Shown here: piece by piece, positions 45,401 through 56,191 of the stretch
Layout of the letters: every line of letters starts with the position of its first letter
How positions within the stretch are numbered: the stretch's first letter is position 1
The notes under the pieces: model-generated
Databases searched by the model: none
What the model was told of the DNA's origin: nothing
Seen by the model: the letters and a program-made list of their open reading frames with translations, nothing else
Origin: Leptobrachium leishanense
Taxonomy: Eukaryota; Chordata; Amphibia; Anura; Megophryidae
Reading direction: 5' to 3'
NCBI GenBank assembly: GCA_009667805.1
Contig: CM019065.1
Coordinates: 149,456,101-149,520,100, forward strand
Length of the DNA stretch: 64,000 nucleotides
Program-made: the position numbers and the translations under genes

Positions 45401-46690
45401 CGTGAAAATTCCAAGTTGGAAAACTGAAAGCGCACCCCCAAATAAGGCCTATTAGCCCCCAAATGACCCGACATACCTATACATGGGTGGTATCAATTTA
45501 CTCAGAAGATGTTGCTGAACATATTTTGGGGTGTTTTTTGGCAGTAACCCATAACTGGATTTGACAATTCATGCCTAAAGTACAATGTGTGTGAAAAAAT
45601 AACACAAAAAGTGACTACCTGAAAGTTTGACAAAGAGCTAGTGCATGGAAAGTGTTAAAATACAACTCTTTGAAGCACCCTAGGGTGTGCCCTTTCTAAA
45701 AATATATGGTTTGATGGGGGTAAATTACTTTGGCCGGCTTCAAAAATGTCCCAAATAGGACATGGGTGCATGATGACGAAACGTGAAAATTCCAGTTGGA
45801 AAACTGAAATGCGCACCCCCCAAATAAGGCCTATTAGCCCCAAATGACCCGACATACCTATACATGGGTGGTATCAATTTACTCAGAAGATGTTGCTGAA
45901 CATATTTTGGGGTGTTTTTTGGCAGTAACCCATAACTGGATTGAGACAATTCATGCCTAAAGTACAATGTGTGTGAAAAAATAACACAAAAAAGTGACTA
46001 CCTGAAAGTTTGACAAAGAGCTAGTGCATGGAAAGTGTTAAAATACAACTGTTTGAAGCACCCTAGGGTGTGCCCTTTCTAAAAATATATGGTTTGATGG
46101 GGTAAATTACTTTGGCCGGCTTCAAAAATGTCCCAAATAGGACATGGGTGCATGATGACGAAATGTGAAAATTCCAAGTTGGAAAACTGAAATGCGCACC
46201 CCCCAAATAAGGCCTATTAGCCCCAAATGACCCGACATACCTATACATGGGTGGTATCAATTTAACTCATAAGATGTTGCTGAACATATTTTGCGGTGTT
46301 TTTGGCAGTAACCCATACTGGATTTGACAATTCATGCCTAAAGTACAATGTGTGTGAAAAAATAACACAAAAAGTGACTACCTGAAAGTTTGACAAAGAG
46401 CTAGTGCATGGAAAGTGTTAAAATACAACTCTTTGAAGCACCCTAGGGTGTGCCCTTCTAAAAATATATGGTTTGATGGGGTAAATTACTTTGGCCGGCT
46501 TCAAAAATGTCCCAAATAGGACATGGTGCATGATGACGAATGTGAAAATTCCAAGTTGGAAAACTGAAATGCGCACCCCCCAAATAAGGCCTATTAGCCC
46601 CAAAATGACCGACATACCTATACATGGGTGGTATCAATTTACTCAGAAGATGTTGCTGAACATATTTGGGGGTGCTTTTTGGCAGTAAAC
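39491..46690. repeat. Satellite array B: ~383-bp monomer, about 18 copies
   Basis: Landmark GGGTGGTATCAATTTACTC occurs near 39762, 40147, 40531, 40913 and onward to 46626, a spacing of 382-385 bp. The first unit (39491-39760) is a transitional monomer intermediate between arrays A and B. Two subtypes succeed one another: GATTGACATAGAG with CACCCCAGG up to about 42.2 kb, then GTTTGACAAAGAG with CACCCTAGG, with mixed types at the switch and again near 43.4 kb. Confidence 0.95.
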
Positions 46691-47363
46691 CTTAAAGTTC
46701 ACAGTAACATGTATTCTTAAATTGCGTTCAAAAAAAAAAAATCACCAAAATTTTTTTTTTTCTCAAACTTTGGCATAGATTTGTGGTAAATGGTTTGCAT
46801 GGAAAGAGTCAAAATACCCCAAGTTTAATACCTTGATTTGTGTACTTTAAAAAAAATATGTATATGTGGAGGGTTATTCAGCAATTGTGACAGATATCAG
46901 TGTTACAATGTCACTATCACTAGTTTTGAAAATAAACTCTTTGGAAATGGCAAAGTGCTACTTGCACTTATTGTTGCATAAAATAAGGAAAAAAGCGAGG
47001 AATATGTAAACATTGGGTATTGCTAAACTCAGTACTAAATTTAGAAACTACTAAGGAATAAATTTTTTTTTGACGGTTGTTGATACATAAGAAATTTTGG
47101 GGGTCAAAGTTCGAAAAAGTGGTGTTTTTTCAATTTTTGTGTCATATTTCACAATATTTTTTATAGTAAATTATATGAAATGATGAAAAAAATGGTATCT
47201 TTATAAAGTCCATTTAGTGACGAGAAAAACAGTGTAAAATATGTGTGGGTTACATAAACGAGTAAGAGGAAAATTTGACGTAAACACTAAGAGCGCAGAA
47301 ACGTAAAAACAGCTGCGGTCACGAACGGACGGATTTGTGTAAAACCGCCCGGTCACTAAGGGG
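46691..47363. other. 3' subterminal region of the piggyBac element, with a third diverged repeat copy
   Basis: 46780-46870 (GGTTTGCATGGAAAGAGTCA, then ATACC...GTGTACTTT...AAATATGTATATGTGG) aligns in order with the array-B landmarks AGTGCATGGAAAGTGTTA and TCTAAAAATATATGGTTTG. It is thus an old single copy of the same unit. The stretch to the TTAA end is non-coding and ends GTGACCGGGCGG (reverse orientation). Confidence 0.65.
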
Positions 47364-47559
47364 TTAATGGCTGTGTGTTGAGTTATTTTGAGGGGACAGA
47401 AAATTTACACTGTTATACAAGCTGAACACTACATTGTAGCAAAGTGTAATTTCTTCAGAGTTGTCACATGAAAAGATATTATAAAATATTTACAAAAATG
47501 TGAGGGGTGTATTCACTTCTGTGAGATACTGTATAAGGTCCATGAATAACAATGAAAAG

Positions 47560-47945
47560 GTCTGTTACAGAATAGAAAAAAAACAGTTAAATTAAAAAAA
47601 TAATCGGAATCAAAAATTTCGCTGAAAACCCGAAAAATGCCCTATAAATTCAAGAAAATAAATAAAGAATGAACGGGCCGATAAATATTTAATAAAATAG
47701 AATTATATTTACATTGAAACTGATGGGTTTCGCCTTTTTAGTCAAATGACACCACCGAAAAATCAGGGTATTTCGACAACTTATCACAGCTGTTTGGAGA
47801 ATTTCACTGCTGCCGAAGGTCACCGAATTTCGCTAATATTTGGCAAATCACCAGCTTTTTGAATAGCCAAATGGCAATGAAATTGCACCGTATGGGGGAA
47901 TTAATCATTCAGTGGCCTATCTGGTGCTCTTTGAATAATCCCATT
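47560..47945. mobile_element. Inverted-repeat element relative of 11701, reverse orientation, ends unclear
   Basis: Read on the - strand from about 47942 it begins GGGATTATTCAAAGAGCACC and shows blocks in the same order as 11701-12010, including GAAACCCATCAGTTTCAATG. The other end is not identified. Confidence 0.5.
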
Positions 47946-48276
47946 AGTGTCTATCTATAAACGTGATACAACTGGATGAAATAAAGCTCAATGCATAAAA
48001 AATAAACAAACGGGTCAGAATTGTACAGTGGGACATGGGTAATTGATTCCCTTATTGGTTTGTATCATGTTGAACTCAATACACGTTTAGAATTTTTGCC
48101 TTGTTAGAAAGTTTTATTATTTACATAAACAAATACTTTACACAGTACTAATGTGTTAAAATACAAATAACAATTTTCTGCCCAAAAGTGCAGGGAGATC
48201 TGTACTAAGAGATCTGGAAAAAACCTTAAAGAAAATCCATTAAATGTTCATCTCAAATGCTGCTTTTCTGCACACA

Positions 48277-48386
48277 GGGCAGTATTACAAAGCTGGTGCT
48301 AACTTAACCAGAGCCATTACAGTCTATGGGGTTGCTAAGTTTACAACAGCTCTGGTTAAGTTAGCACCAGCTTTGTAATACTGCCC
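48277..48386. mobile_element. Short palindromic element, second copy of the 13408 family
   Basis: Arms GGGCAGTATTACAAAGCTGG / complement and GTGCTAACTTAACCAGAGC / complement enclose a short centre. No clear target duplication (flanks ACA and TTA). Confidence 0.82.
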
Positions 48387-50300
48387 TTAGGGTCTAGACG
48401 TCTAAAGAATAAATCCTTATTTTACCCACTTGATCTCTATATTTTGTTATCTTAAGCCATTCTTTTTCAAGACTTTGTTTGTGAATGTTGCTTGTTGCAA
48501 AAATGTGCAGGGTATGCTCAGTAAACCAAACATACTGTACATGCTTTCTATTTCAGATGGCAGGATAGTTTTATTGTGACAGACTATGAGGTTATGAGGA
48601 CATCTGGTGGATACTGAATATAATGAACAAGGGGAGCTAGTATATTTATTTACAGTAGCTGTGGTTGGCAAGTTGAGTGATAACAATTGCTTTTAGAATA
48701 ATGATAAATTATAGTATGCCCCACTGTTTGAGTCAGAATAGAACCTTTGAAGGTCACCTTCTACTAACATTGAAAACAAATGTAATTTTAAAGGGGGGTG
48801 CCCTAATTCCCCAGTTTTTAGCATAGAATATCTGGCACTAATAATACGTACTTAAAGCAATTAAATAGATTTCTCTCTCTCTAAGACGGATCAGACTGCT
48901 TTGATCACTGTAATTGGCTGTCACAGAGATCACCTGAGGTGGGACATCACAATTTACTGATGGTGGTGTTCCTTCGAACCAACAGCAGAAACTCACTGAT
49001 TCTGCTCCACACCTTGACCACAAAATCTCAATCCTAATTAACCCTACCCCTAACACTCCCGCTCAAATGCTCTTTACCTCTATTACCCTTCTGCTAGATT
49101 TCCCAAACATAAATCTCTTCAGTTTTTACACTCCTTTCCAAAAACACCCCAACATTCCCAAAACTCTTTGGAACGATGGTTACAATTAACATAATAACCT
49201 CAGAGTTGTATATGGCATTATATTTCAGGTTCCAATTCTGTAATTTTCATAAATTCAATGAAATATCTTGGCATTTAAGAGAATTTCATTATTTTTTTTT
49301 TATTCCTGATCCCACAGCCATCCCAACATGAAATTTATACCAAACAGAATGTATTTAAGTGTAGAAGCTTTTTTTCCCCACCAAAATTAACTATATACTT
49401 ACTGAGATATTCAGTGTCAAAGGTCACATCATGTGACTTTGAAATGAGAAATGCAATATTTTATTAAACTGTTTAATAAAAACGTTTACCCTACCTTCAA
49501 AACAAATACAAAATAAAGGTTTTTATTTCTCAATTATAAGCAAAGTTATTATTTATTTTTGTTGAGCTTGTAAATGTTGCATTTTTTTAATCATGTTAGC
49601 AACCCTGTGTTTGAACATCATGCACCACTGAAAGCTAAAATTTTACATATAAATTACATCATATCCTCTACCATCCTACCAAATTTCATGAAAATGCGGA
49701 GCTAGTCAATGTGAATAGTACACTTTCTTGTAATGGATAAATCACACAAAAAACAATGGAAAAAAAACAATGGAAACACTGGGGAATAAATGCAACCAGT
49801 GTCCAAAATGGACATAACCCAAGTAAGTAATAGAAAGGATAGGTAGCCGGTGTCTACCCTACATACAATTTTATTGAACATATACATTATAACCACAAAC
49901 GAATAAGAAACATAAATGGAACGTAATGAATCCTCCCTATTCAGGGTGGGTTACCATACTGGTCCTAGCAATAAACCTCTAGATAGTCAGAGTAGAGAGG
50001 ATTAGAGAGTATCCCTTCAAGATAGACTAAACAGTGAAATATATTCGCACATGCGCAATTTCCAAATGTGCTACACACTTAGCATCTCCACAAAAGAATA
50101 AGTTCAGGGGTAACTTGTCAGTTATGAGCACAAACAGGAGCCCCAATTAACCATGCGTGGGGAGTGAATGAAGACCAGAGGTCGAATTTTCAAGCATGCC
50201 TACAGCCATGCAATTTAAAACAGCACTACCAATGCCCTCACTGATTAGGGGCAAAAAGGAGCAAAGACCACCAAGTAAACCTTAGACAAAGACAACTGCT
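48387..50300. other. Unassigned AT-rich DNA
   Basis: No gene or known repeat recognised; short open frames lack motifs. Confidence 0.4.
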
Positions 50301-50303
50301 AAA

Positions 50304-50475
50304 ATCCTCCCATCGACGCGTGTCGCCGCTCACCACATGCGGCTTTATCAAGAAATACCTTCACCTTACATGGCTTGTCCTTAAATAGGGATATTATGTA
50401 TTTATCCCTATTTAAGGACAAGCCATGGAAGGTGAAGGTATCTCTTGATAAAGCTGCATGTGGTGAGCAGTTATG
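50304..50475. repeat. Inverted repeat with decayed hammerhead-like halves (Penelope-like terminus?)
   Basis: ACCTTCACCTTACATGGCTTGTCC (50358-50381 region) is mirrored by GGACAAGCCATGGAAGG around a centre near 50393, within TAGGGATATTATGTATTTAT. On the - strand just outside the left arm, a TTGATAAAGCCGC...GCGGCGACACGCGTC pattern resembles a hammerhead with changes in the CTGATGA and GAAA boxes. The right arm repeats TTGATAAAGCTGCATGTGG. The ribozyme is probably non-functional. Confidence 0.5.
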
Positions 50476-50479
50476 GTTC

Positions 50480-51534
50480 AGGAGCCAGACAAACAGACGA
50501 GTGTCACCAAGGAACGTTTATCTGCTTGCAAAACAATTTATAGTTTCCCTAGTTGTACTAATTGGTAATATATCTAAAAAACAACTGAATTTGACACAAA
50601 AAAAACCATGAAAAAGTATTCTCAAGGACACACCCTGGGAACGTCTGGCCAACATTTCTCAGTCGGTGGAGCATGAGCTCTCCTGTGTGTTGGAATTGTA
50701 TAAAAGAGGGATTTTAGCGTTCATTAGCAGAAGAGAAGGTTCCTGAGAAACAGAGCTCCTTCTCAGGTCGAAACTAAATTGGAAGTTCTCTCCGGCTTTT
50801 GATCCAGAGCGATATAAAAGATGAAGCCTTTCTCGGTAACATATTAACCTCTAACTATTTAGCTTTTGATATTATTCTGTACTAATAATTGATATACTAA
50901 TTGCTATCAGTTTATATTGATTTGTCATTTAACAAATAATATCAGTGTCTTGTTTTTAACTACTAACACATTTTGTACCAGGGCTCTTTTGTTGTGTGAG
51001 CCAATGTTTAATGTCATCTACTTGTTATCATTACTTTCAGCCAGACACAGCATTTGCATTTGAAGCTCAATGGATTGACTACCTTAATTAATGAACTACG
51101 ATGATCGGTGATGTTCTTTAATTAATATGTGTAATGTTCCTGATTGTCACATGTGATCTTCCGCAGTAATTTGATCGATACTTGTTTTGATTACCGTGAT
51201 GTTTTAGGTTTATGCATAAATTGATTAATTGACACATTTGCATTGATTAACTGATTAATTGATTTGGATCTGCATGTGTGTTGGCTTCGGTGATAAACTG
51301 GTTTCAAGAATGTCCTTGGGGTTTTTATGTATTTTCCTAATATTTGTGTGTGTATATACATATATATATATATATATAAAATCAAAATAGGAGGAGCTGG
51401 GCACTCAAAACCAGAAATTAAAGATATGCTGTAGGACAGGGCTTCCTACAGCTAGATTCAGTGCCCCGATGCAAGCTCCCATTAAAGAACATATAGCAAA
51501 AATTCTGGTGAAGGGAGGCACAAGTCCCTTCTGG
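50480..51534. other. Unassigned DNA with a short (TA)n tract
   Basis: A TATATA run lies at about 51352-51378. The remaining sequence may belong to a Penelope-like terminal region but has no decisive motif. Confidence 0.35.
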
Positions 51535-51537
51535 TAA

Positions 51538-51962
51538 GGCTAGGGTCAGACTGAGGCAGTGCGAACGCGCGTGCAGCCGCACTTAATCACGGCCGCACTA
51601 GCAGCAGATGCCGGGCAATGACGGCCAATATACGAAGTACGGTCGCACAAAAGTCCGGCTGCGCAACGCAAGTGGAAAATTAACGCATTTTTTCGAGAAC
51701 GTGAAACCGCAGGTACTGACGTACAGAGTGCGCTGCGTCTGCTAGCGGCGTGTGTGTGTGATTAGGAGACGTCAGACGCTGCTAATGTCCGGCCAACATA
51801 ACGTCCAGACGCAAAAAGAGTTTTATTGATGATCCGTACAAAATCACGGACGAAAATGCGCATAGTATGACCACTATCACGTATTCTGTGAAAAAATGCG
51901 TCCATTCGTTCGAACGCACTTTTTCACAGACAACATAAAAATGCGTTCGTCTGACCCTAGCC
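51538..51962. mobile_element. Non-autonomous element with TAA target duplication (second copy)
   Basis: Ends are GGCTAGGGTCAGACTGAGG and, inward, GGCTAGGGTCAGACGAACG. TAA flanks it at 51535-51537 and 51963-51965. It shares the order and many blocks of 24814-25241, for example GCAGTGCGAACG, GTACTGACGTACAGAGTGCG and GTGATTAGGAGACG. Confidence 0.87.
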
Positions 51963-52029
51963 TAAAGGGAGGCACAAGTTTGTTTTAACTACCTGTTTAA
52001 TAAAGTTTTCCCCTTTTCGTTCACCAATT

Positions 52030-52685
52030 TGTCTCGTGTCCTGTTGATTAAATAATTAATTTACTGCTGATTTGATTAGGCAATACACAGGGGAACAATA
52101 AGGAGACTTAACTGGATACACTAGGAAGGCAGGGCACAGGAGGGGAGTAGCAGGACGAGTTGCATGTATACAGAGTTGTAGATGAGTGTCCAGAAGTGCA
52201 GAGAGTAGGAGTCCAGTAGCAGGGATAGTATGGCAGATGTACACAGGTACTGAATACAGCAGTGATCCTTAGGTACAGCGGGGATCTGCAACATGGTATC
52301 CAGGAGGGTGAGTCGATAGCAGGGTCCAGAGACAAGCTGTTGATCGTGGGCAGGTGGAGATCAAGGAAGGTCAAAAAGGAAAGACAAGGGTCTGTTACAC
52401 AAGCAAATAGGAGCAGGTTACTGGTGGCGAGCGGAGTGGAATGCTTAAGCATGGAGCTCAGGGTGAGGCTTCCTTTTAAGGTTTTCTAATCAGTGGGATG
52501 GGGTACACCTGTGACCTGGGCAGACCAGGACTGGAAGCTGGATCTGGGAAACATGGTCAGGTCTTTCCAAGACCTGAGATGGACCAGGGTCAGTACAGGA
52601 ATGGTGCTGTAAGGCACATTCATGAGGGTGTAGTACTGACTTTGACCTTCTTGCCACTACAGTGGCGATGGTGTGGGACATGACA
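52030..52685 (-). mobile_element. Possible solo LTR (- strand)
   Basis: On the - strand the unit would start TGTCATGTCCCACACC (52685) and end GGACACGAGACA (52030), giving TG...CA and complementary TGTC/GACA ends. The pyrimidine-rich interior looks like a vertebrate gypsy LTR. No 5-bp target duplication is visible (flanks CAATT and GGAAA), so the call is tentative. Confidence 0.35.
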
Positions 52686-52799
52686 GGAAAAAAGCTCCTA
52701 CTTGCTTCTTTTGGGTCTTGAAAAAAAAATGTAGTAAATGCTTTCTCATTTTATATAATAGCAATTTATAAACATTGAAACCCTCCCTGAATTATGTGA

Positions 52800-53630
52800 C
52801 TTGCAACTGAAAGCGTTTAAAAACAACCTCAAGCATATAGGTAATTGTGTACCTACCTATGAGAGGAGGGAAAGCTCCACTCTTAATAGGAATAGGGAGT
52901 CAACCAATTACAGAATGAGGAGAGGAAGATTTTTTTTTAGACAAGGGGCTAGGCCCAAAAGAAGGTCTAATAACCAATTATTTCCATAAAAACGTGGGAA
53001 CATCTGAACAAATTTGGTCCATTAATAGATCCATCACCACTAAAAAGGAGGGAAGAGCTGTAAACAAGATTGATAGTAGCAATAAAGAAGTGGATACGCA
53101 TTTAAGGGAAGTTGGTATTTTTAACCCAACAGGAGAACCATAAAAAGAAATAAAAGTAAAAATCCTAAAGAAAGGTTTAAAAGCTTTGTCCTAGTGAGTC
53201 TGAATAAATTTGAGATGTTTTTCTTTAGATGCGAGACTTTTTTGCATAAATTAACTTTAAATTGGTTAAATAGTTTTTTACCTTCTCTTTACTGAAAAAA
53301 GCAATTAGAGAATGAAAAACAGATTCCTACATTTAAACCCAAGTCGACCTTTTTCCTTACCATGAGAAAGGGCTGTATTTAGAAATGTTCTATCGAGTTA
53401 TTTGTTGTGACGAGTATGAGATCAATATAGAGAATAAGAAATTGAATCTAAAAAAGGAAGAAAATTAGGTTATACAGTCTTTAAAAAAACAAAGACATTA
53501 TTATAAAAGAGGTGAGCAAGTGGGATGGGATTGTCCTCATGTCTAGGAAATCATTTGAGTGGGAAGCAACATGAACTTTGACGGATATAACTACATATAA
53601 AAAATCTTTTAAAAAAAAGAGCTAAATAAT
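52800..53630 (+). pseudogene. Penelope-like element, N-terminal and early RT remnant
   Basis: Broken + frames give a 'KERFKSFV...NKFEMFF' then 'FLHKLTLNWLNSF' stretch (about 53165-53280). An 'F.PKSTFF' block (53330-53355) and a 'SLKK......DKGG..V.M'-like block (53470-53550) follow. This order fits the N-terminal part of Penelope-like ORFs preceding the RT core. Stops and frameshifts are frequent; the RT core is missing, as the hAT element and unassigned DNA follow. Confidence 0.45.
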
Positions 53631-53761
53631 ACGTTAGAGCAGTAGAGAAGGGTATTTATCTGTAAAAAAAAAAAAATTATTTCTCCTACCACAACAACCT
53701 TTAACGCCTATTTTTTACCATTATCCTTCAACCCCCAGGAAGACCCGTAATATGTGATATA

Positions 53762-54776
53762 TTCTATTGCAGTGGTTCTCAACCTGTGGACCCTCAATTG
53801 CCCTTGGTCATTAAGTCACGACCCAAAAAGAATTGAATTTCTGAAACATTTTAATTTATTCCACAAAACAAAGGGCGCAATATTCTACAATGCATGCACT
53901 TTTTAAACAATTTTGTAAACAAACAGGGATTCTTTCCAAAATGGAGAGTGCAGTATTTACAGCACTAGTGAAAACTAAAGCGCTGTATAGGCAAAAACCC
54001 AATTAAATTAACTGTAATTGAAACATATGAAATGAATTGGAACTTAAGGGAAAACTGGGGATGCGTCTTGCTCTTAATAAGTGTCTCACAGTGTGGGGTG
54101 ATGGTAGACAAAGCAGCTCTAATTTAAATCACTACTGAATGAATAATAAAATATTTTTAAAAACTTAAACTCATCTGCTCCGCGCTCCCCCGCCGTCTCT
54201 GCCGCTGCGCACATTTTTTTTGCAGCAGCCTGCCCTCCCTGAGCCTACGCAATTTGCGTAGCTGAACGCTACGCTAATCGCATAATCTCAAACTGGCCAA
54301 GAGATTGAGAAGTCTGCAACGCGTGTCTGGCACTACCTACTTCCTGAACCTACACTTTTCAGTGCCTCAGAGACACTGAAGAGCAATGGAATAGCTTGGA
54401 CCAATGGGAAAGCAACATTGGTCCAAGCCATTCAAAAATTTCCTCCATGGGAGGCTGGCCTATATAAATATACTTTGCTTCACTGAGATGAGCATTGTGC
54501 ACAGTGGCTCCTGGTGATGGGAGTACAGAGCGTGCCACCAGTCAGAGTACCACCCCACACCTCCCATTACAGATCCCCCCCCCATTACAGAGTATCTTGC
54601 AGCGGGTCTCAGGTGGCGCCTGGGAACATTCAGAGGTATCCACGTCGCCTGGGACCTGCTGCCGCAGGTAAGATGCATCAGCGGGTCCCAGGCATTAGAG
54701 AGGCCTGTGGGCACTTGCCCCGTGACCCAGTCTGCCCCTGTTCACGACCCACTACCTGAGAAACACTCTTCTATAG
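53762..54776. mobile_element. Non-autonomous hAT element with near-perfect 8-bp target duplication
   Basis: The element runs 53770-54768. The left end CAGTGGTTCTCAACCTGTGG is the common hAT/Charlie-type terminus; the right end read inward is GAGTGTTTCTCAGGTAGTGG. Flanks are TTCTATTG (53762-53769) and TTCTATAG (54769-54776), 7 of 8 identical. No transposase frame is seen; the right part is GC-rich. Confidence 0.85.
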
Positions 54777-55076
54777 GGTATTCTTTTAACATGGAGAACC
54801 GGTTACTGCATTTTTCTCACAAATAATACACAAATTTAACCAGAAATGTCCGACCAGGGTCATCCATAGTTGCTTGCAGTGGTCCTTCGACCTAGGTAAT
54901 CCATAGTCTGACGACCAAGTTCAAACGACCCAGTGGACACCAGCCCATGAGCTGCAAAAGCCCTGTAGTGTTTAACCACTTATGCATCACCAGTACCATT
55001 GAACCGGTGTTTGTTGTGCATTTTCCCTCATTCCTCCCGGGTGTAAAGCTGGTCCATGAGTTAGCAGGTCTGTAAC
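54777..55076. other. Unassigned DNA
   Basis: No feature recognised between the hAT element and the gypsy 5' LTR. Confidence 0.4.
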
Positions 55077-55244
55077 TGTGGTGAGAGCGGAGTCACATGA
55101 CAGGAAGGGTGGGGGCGGTACCAGGCAGTGTCTGCTGGGATGCCATGCTAGCAGGACGTACTGTATGTGTCTCCTCTATCCGATGTTATGCTGAATAAAT
55201 CAACAACTATAAACCAACCCACGGAGTCTACTCTTTTCATGACA
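55077..55244 (+). repeat. 5' LTR of the gypsy element (168 bp)
   Basis: Begins TGTGGTGAGAGCGGAGTC and ends CTTTTCATGACA, with TG...CA termini and an AATAAA signal (GCTGAATAAATC). It is short for an LTR. It holds about 27 bp, around 55148-55174, that the 3' LTR lacks. Confidence 0.93.
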
Positions 55245-55262
55245 TGGTGTCAGAAGTGTTTC
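55245..55262 (+). promoter_or_regulatory. Primer-binding site of the gypsy element
   Basis: TGGTGTCAGAAGTG directly follows the LTR. TGG is the complement of a tRNA CCA end, as expected for first-strand priming. The tRNA species is not assigned. Confidence 0.75.
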
Positions 55263-55289
55263 CCTGCGTATCCATTTTGATCTGTGAAG

Positions 55290-56191
55290 ATGTCTAAGTT
55301 CTCTCCTCCGGAACCCTTCGATTTCTCTCAGCCTGCTGCATGGCCTGCTTGGCGCCAAAGGTTTGCACGCTTCAGGATCGCTTCGAAGCTGGATAAGGAG
55401 CCTGGTGAGGTGCAGGTTAATTCCCTTTTATACGCTATGGGGAGAGACGTGGAGCCGATTTACGGTACTTTTCAGTTCAGCGCTGGGGAAGAGATGGACT
55501 TTGATAAAGTCGTGGATAAGCTCAGCGCCCATTTTGTGCCCAGAAGAAATGTGATTCACGAGAGAGCCTGCTTTCACAAGCGCGCCCAGTGTGAGGGAGA
55601 ATCTGTGGAATCATTTGTGCGCAGCCTTTACCAGTTGGCAGAGTACTGTGAGTTCGGCGCTGCTAAGGAGGAGCAGATCAGGGACAGACTGGTTATCGGA
55701 ATTGCAGACTCGGAAGTTTCACTTAAGTTGCAGCTGGAGTCTAAGCTGACACTGGATGAGGCGATACGGATTGCACGTCAGAGTGAATTGGTGAAGAAAC
55801 AAAGTGCAGACTCAAGGTCAGAAAACAGGGTGGAAGAAATACACCAGTCACAAAGGGTTAAAAGCGGCAGACAGCAGGCAGCGGACAGACCCAGGAGTGG
55901 TTGGACACCGTGTTCCCGTTGCACACGCTGTAACCGCCCTCACGAGATGAAGACGCGGTGCCCTGCTATAGACAAGAGGTGCAGGAAGTGCAACCGCGCC
56001 GGCCATTTTGAGGTGGTTTGTAAATCAGAGTCTGTGAGAGAGATGTGTCTGGACAGTGATCAGGAGACGCCAGAACTGTCCCTTATAGGATCGGTGACTG
56101 AACAGTCCGGCTCTGTCGAGGATTGGCGTGTTACACTCACGATGCTGGGTGAAAGAGTTGCCTTTAAGATTGATACCGGAGCAGACATTAC
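55290..56191 (+). pseudogene. Gypsy gag and start of protease, truncated by solo LTR
   Basis: ATG at 55290 opens MSKFSPPEPFDFSQPAAWPA, a typical gypsy capsid start with the 'F....W..W..RF' pattern. The capsid-like region extends to about residue 170. A basic stretch and Cys-rich nucleocapsid follow, with a clear C-x2-C-x4-H-x4-C knuckle (CRKCNRAGHFEVVC, about 55977-56020) preceded by a second Cys cluster. The protease then starts, with its active-site motif IDTGADIT at 56169-56191. The frame is broken exactly at 56191/56192 by the inserted LTR. Gag would form particles; the protease would cleave the polyprotein. Confidence 0.9.

Larger units (their letters stand above)
30175..47367 (+). mobile_element. 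Giant (~17.2 kb) piggyBac-type DNA transposon with internal satellite arrays
   Basis: TTAA lies at both ends (30175-30178, 47364-47367), with inverted termini CCCCTTCCCGACCG and, inward from the right, CCCCTTAGTGACCG. The interior contains, in order, hairpin-rich subterminal repeats, a decayed piggyBac transposase (31436-33146), two satellite arrays (33282-39490, 39491-46690) and a 3' subterminal region. The continuous Tc1 sequence on both sides shows that everything between the TTAA copies entered as one unit or grew after entry. Known piggyBac elements are a few kb, so the size comes from the arrays. Confidence 0.87.
30083..47533 (+). mobile_element. Tc1-type transposon 3' end, split by the piggyBac element
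   Basis: The left piece (30083-30178) includes GGGTCCAATTTGGACATTTT and GGGGTGTACTCACTTTTGTT. The right piece (47364-47533) continues after the shared TTAA with TGGCTGTGTGTTGAGTTATT and ends in the inverted terminal repeat reading inward TACAGTATCTCACAGAAGTG. This matches the well-known 3' end of vertebrate Tc1-like elements. The 5' end and transposase are absent, so only about 265 bp of the element remain. Confidence 0.85.

Noticed and set aside
41466..46690. Recurrent - strand open frames of about 65-100 residues in array B
   Set aside because: Same reason: the repeat itself is open in one frame, and frameshifts between copies are common.
33282..46690. CRISPR-like regular repeats
   Set aside because: Monomers are contiguous without unique spacers and far too long; the setting is a vertebrate transposon.
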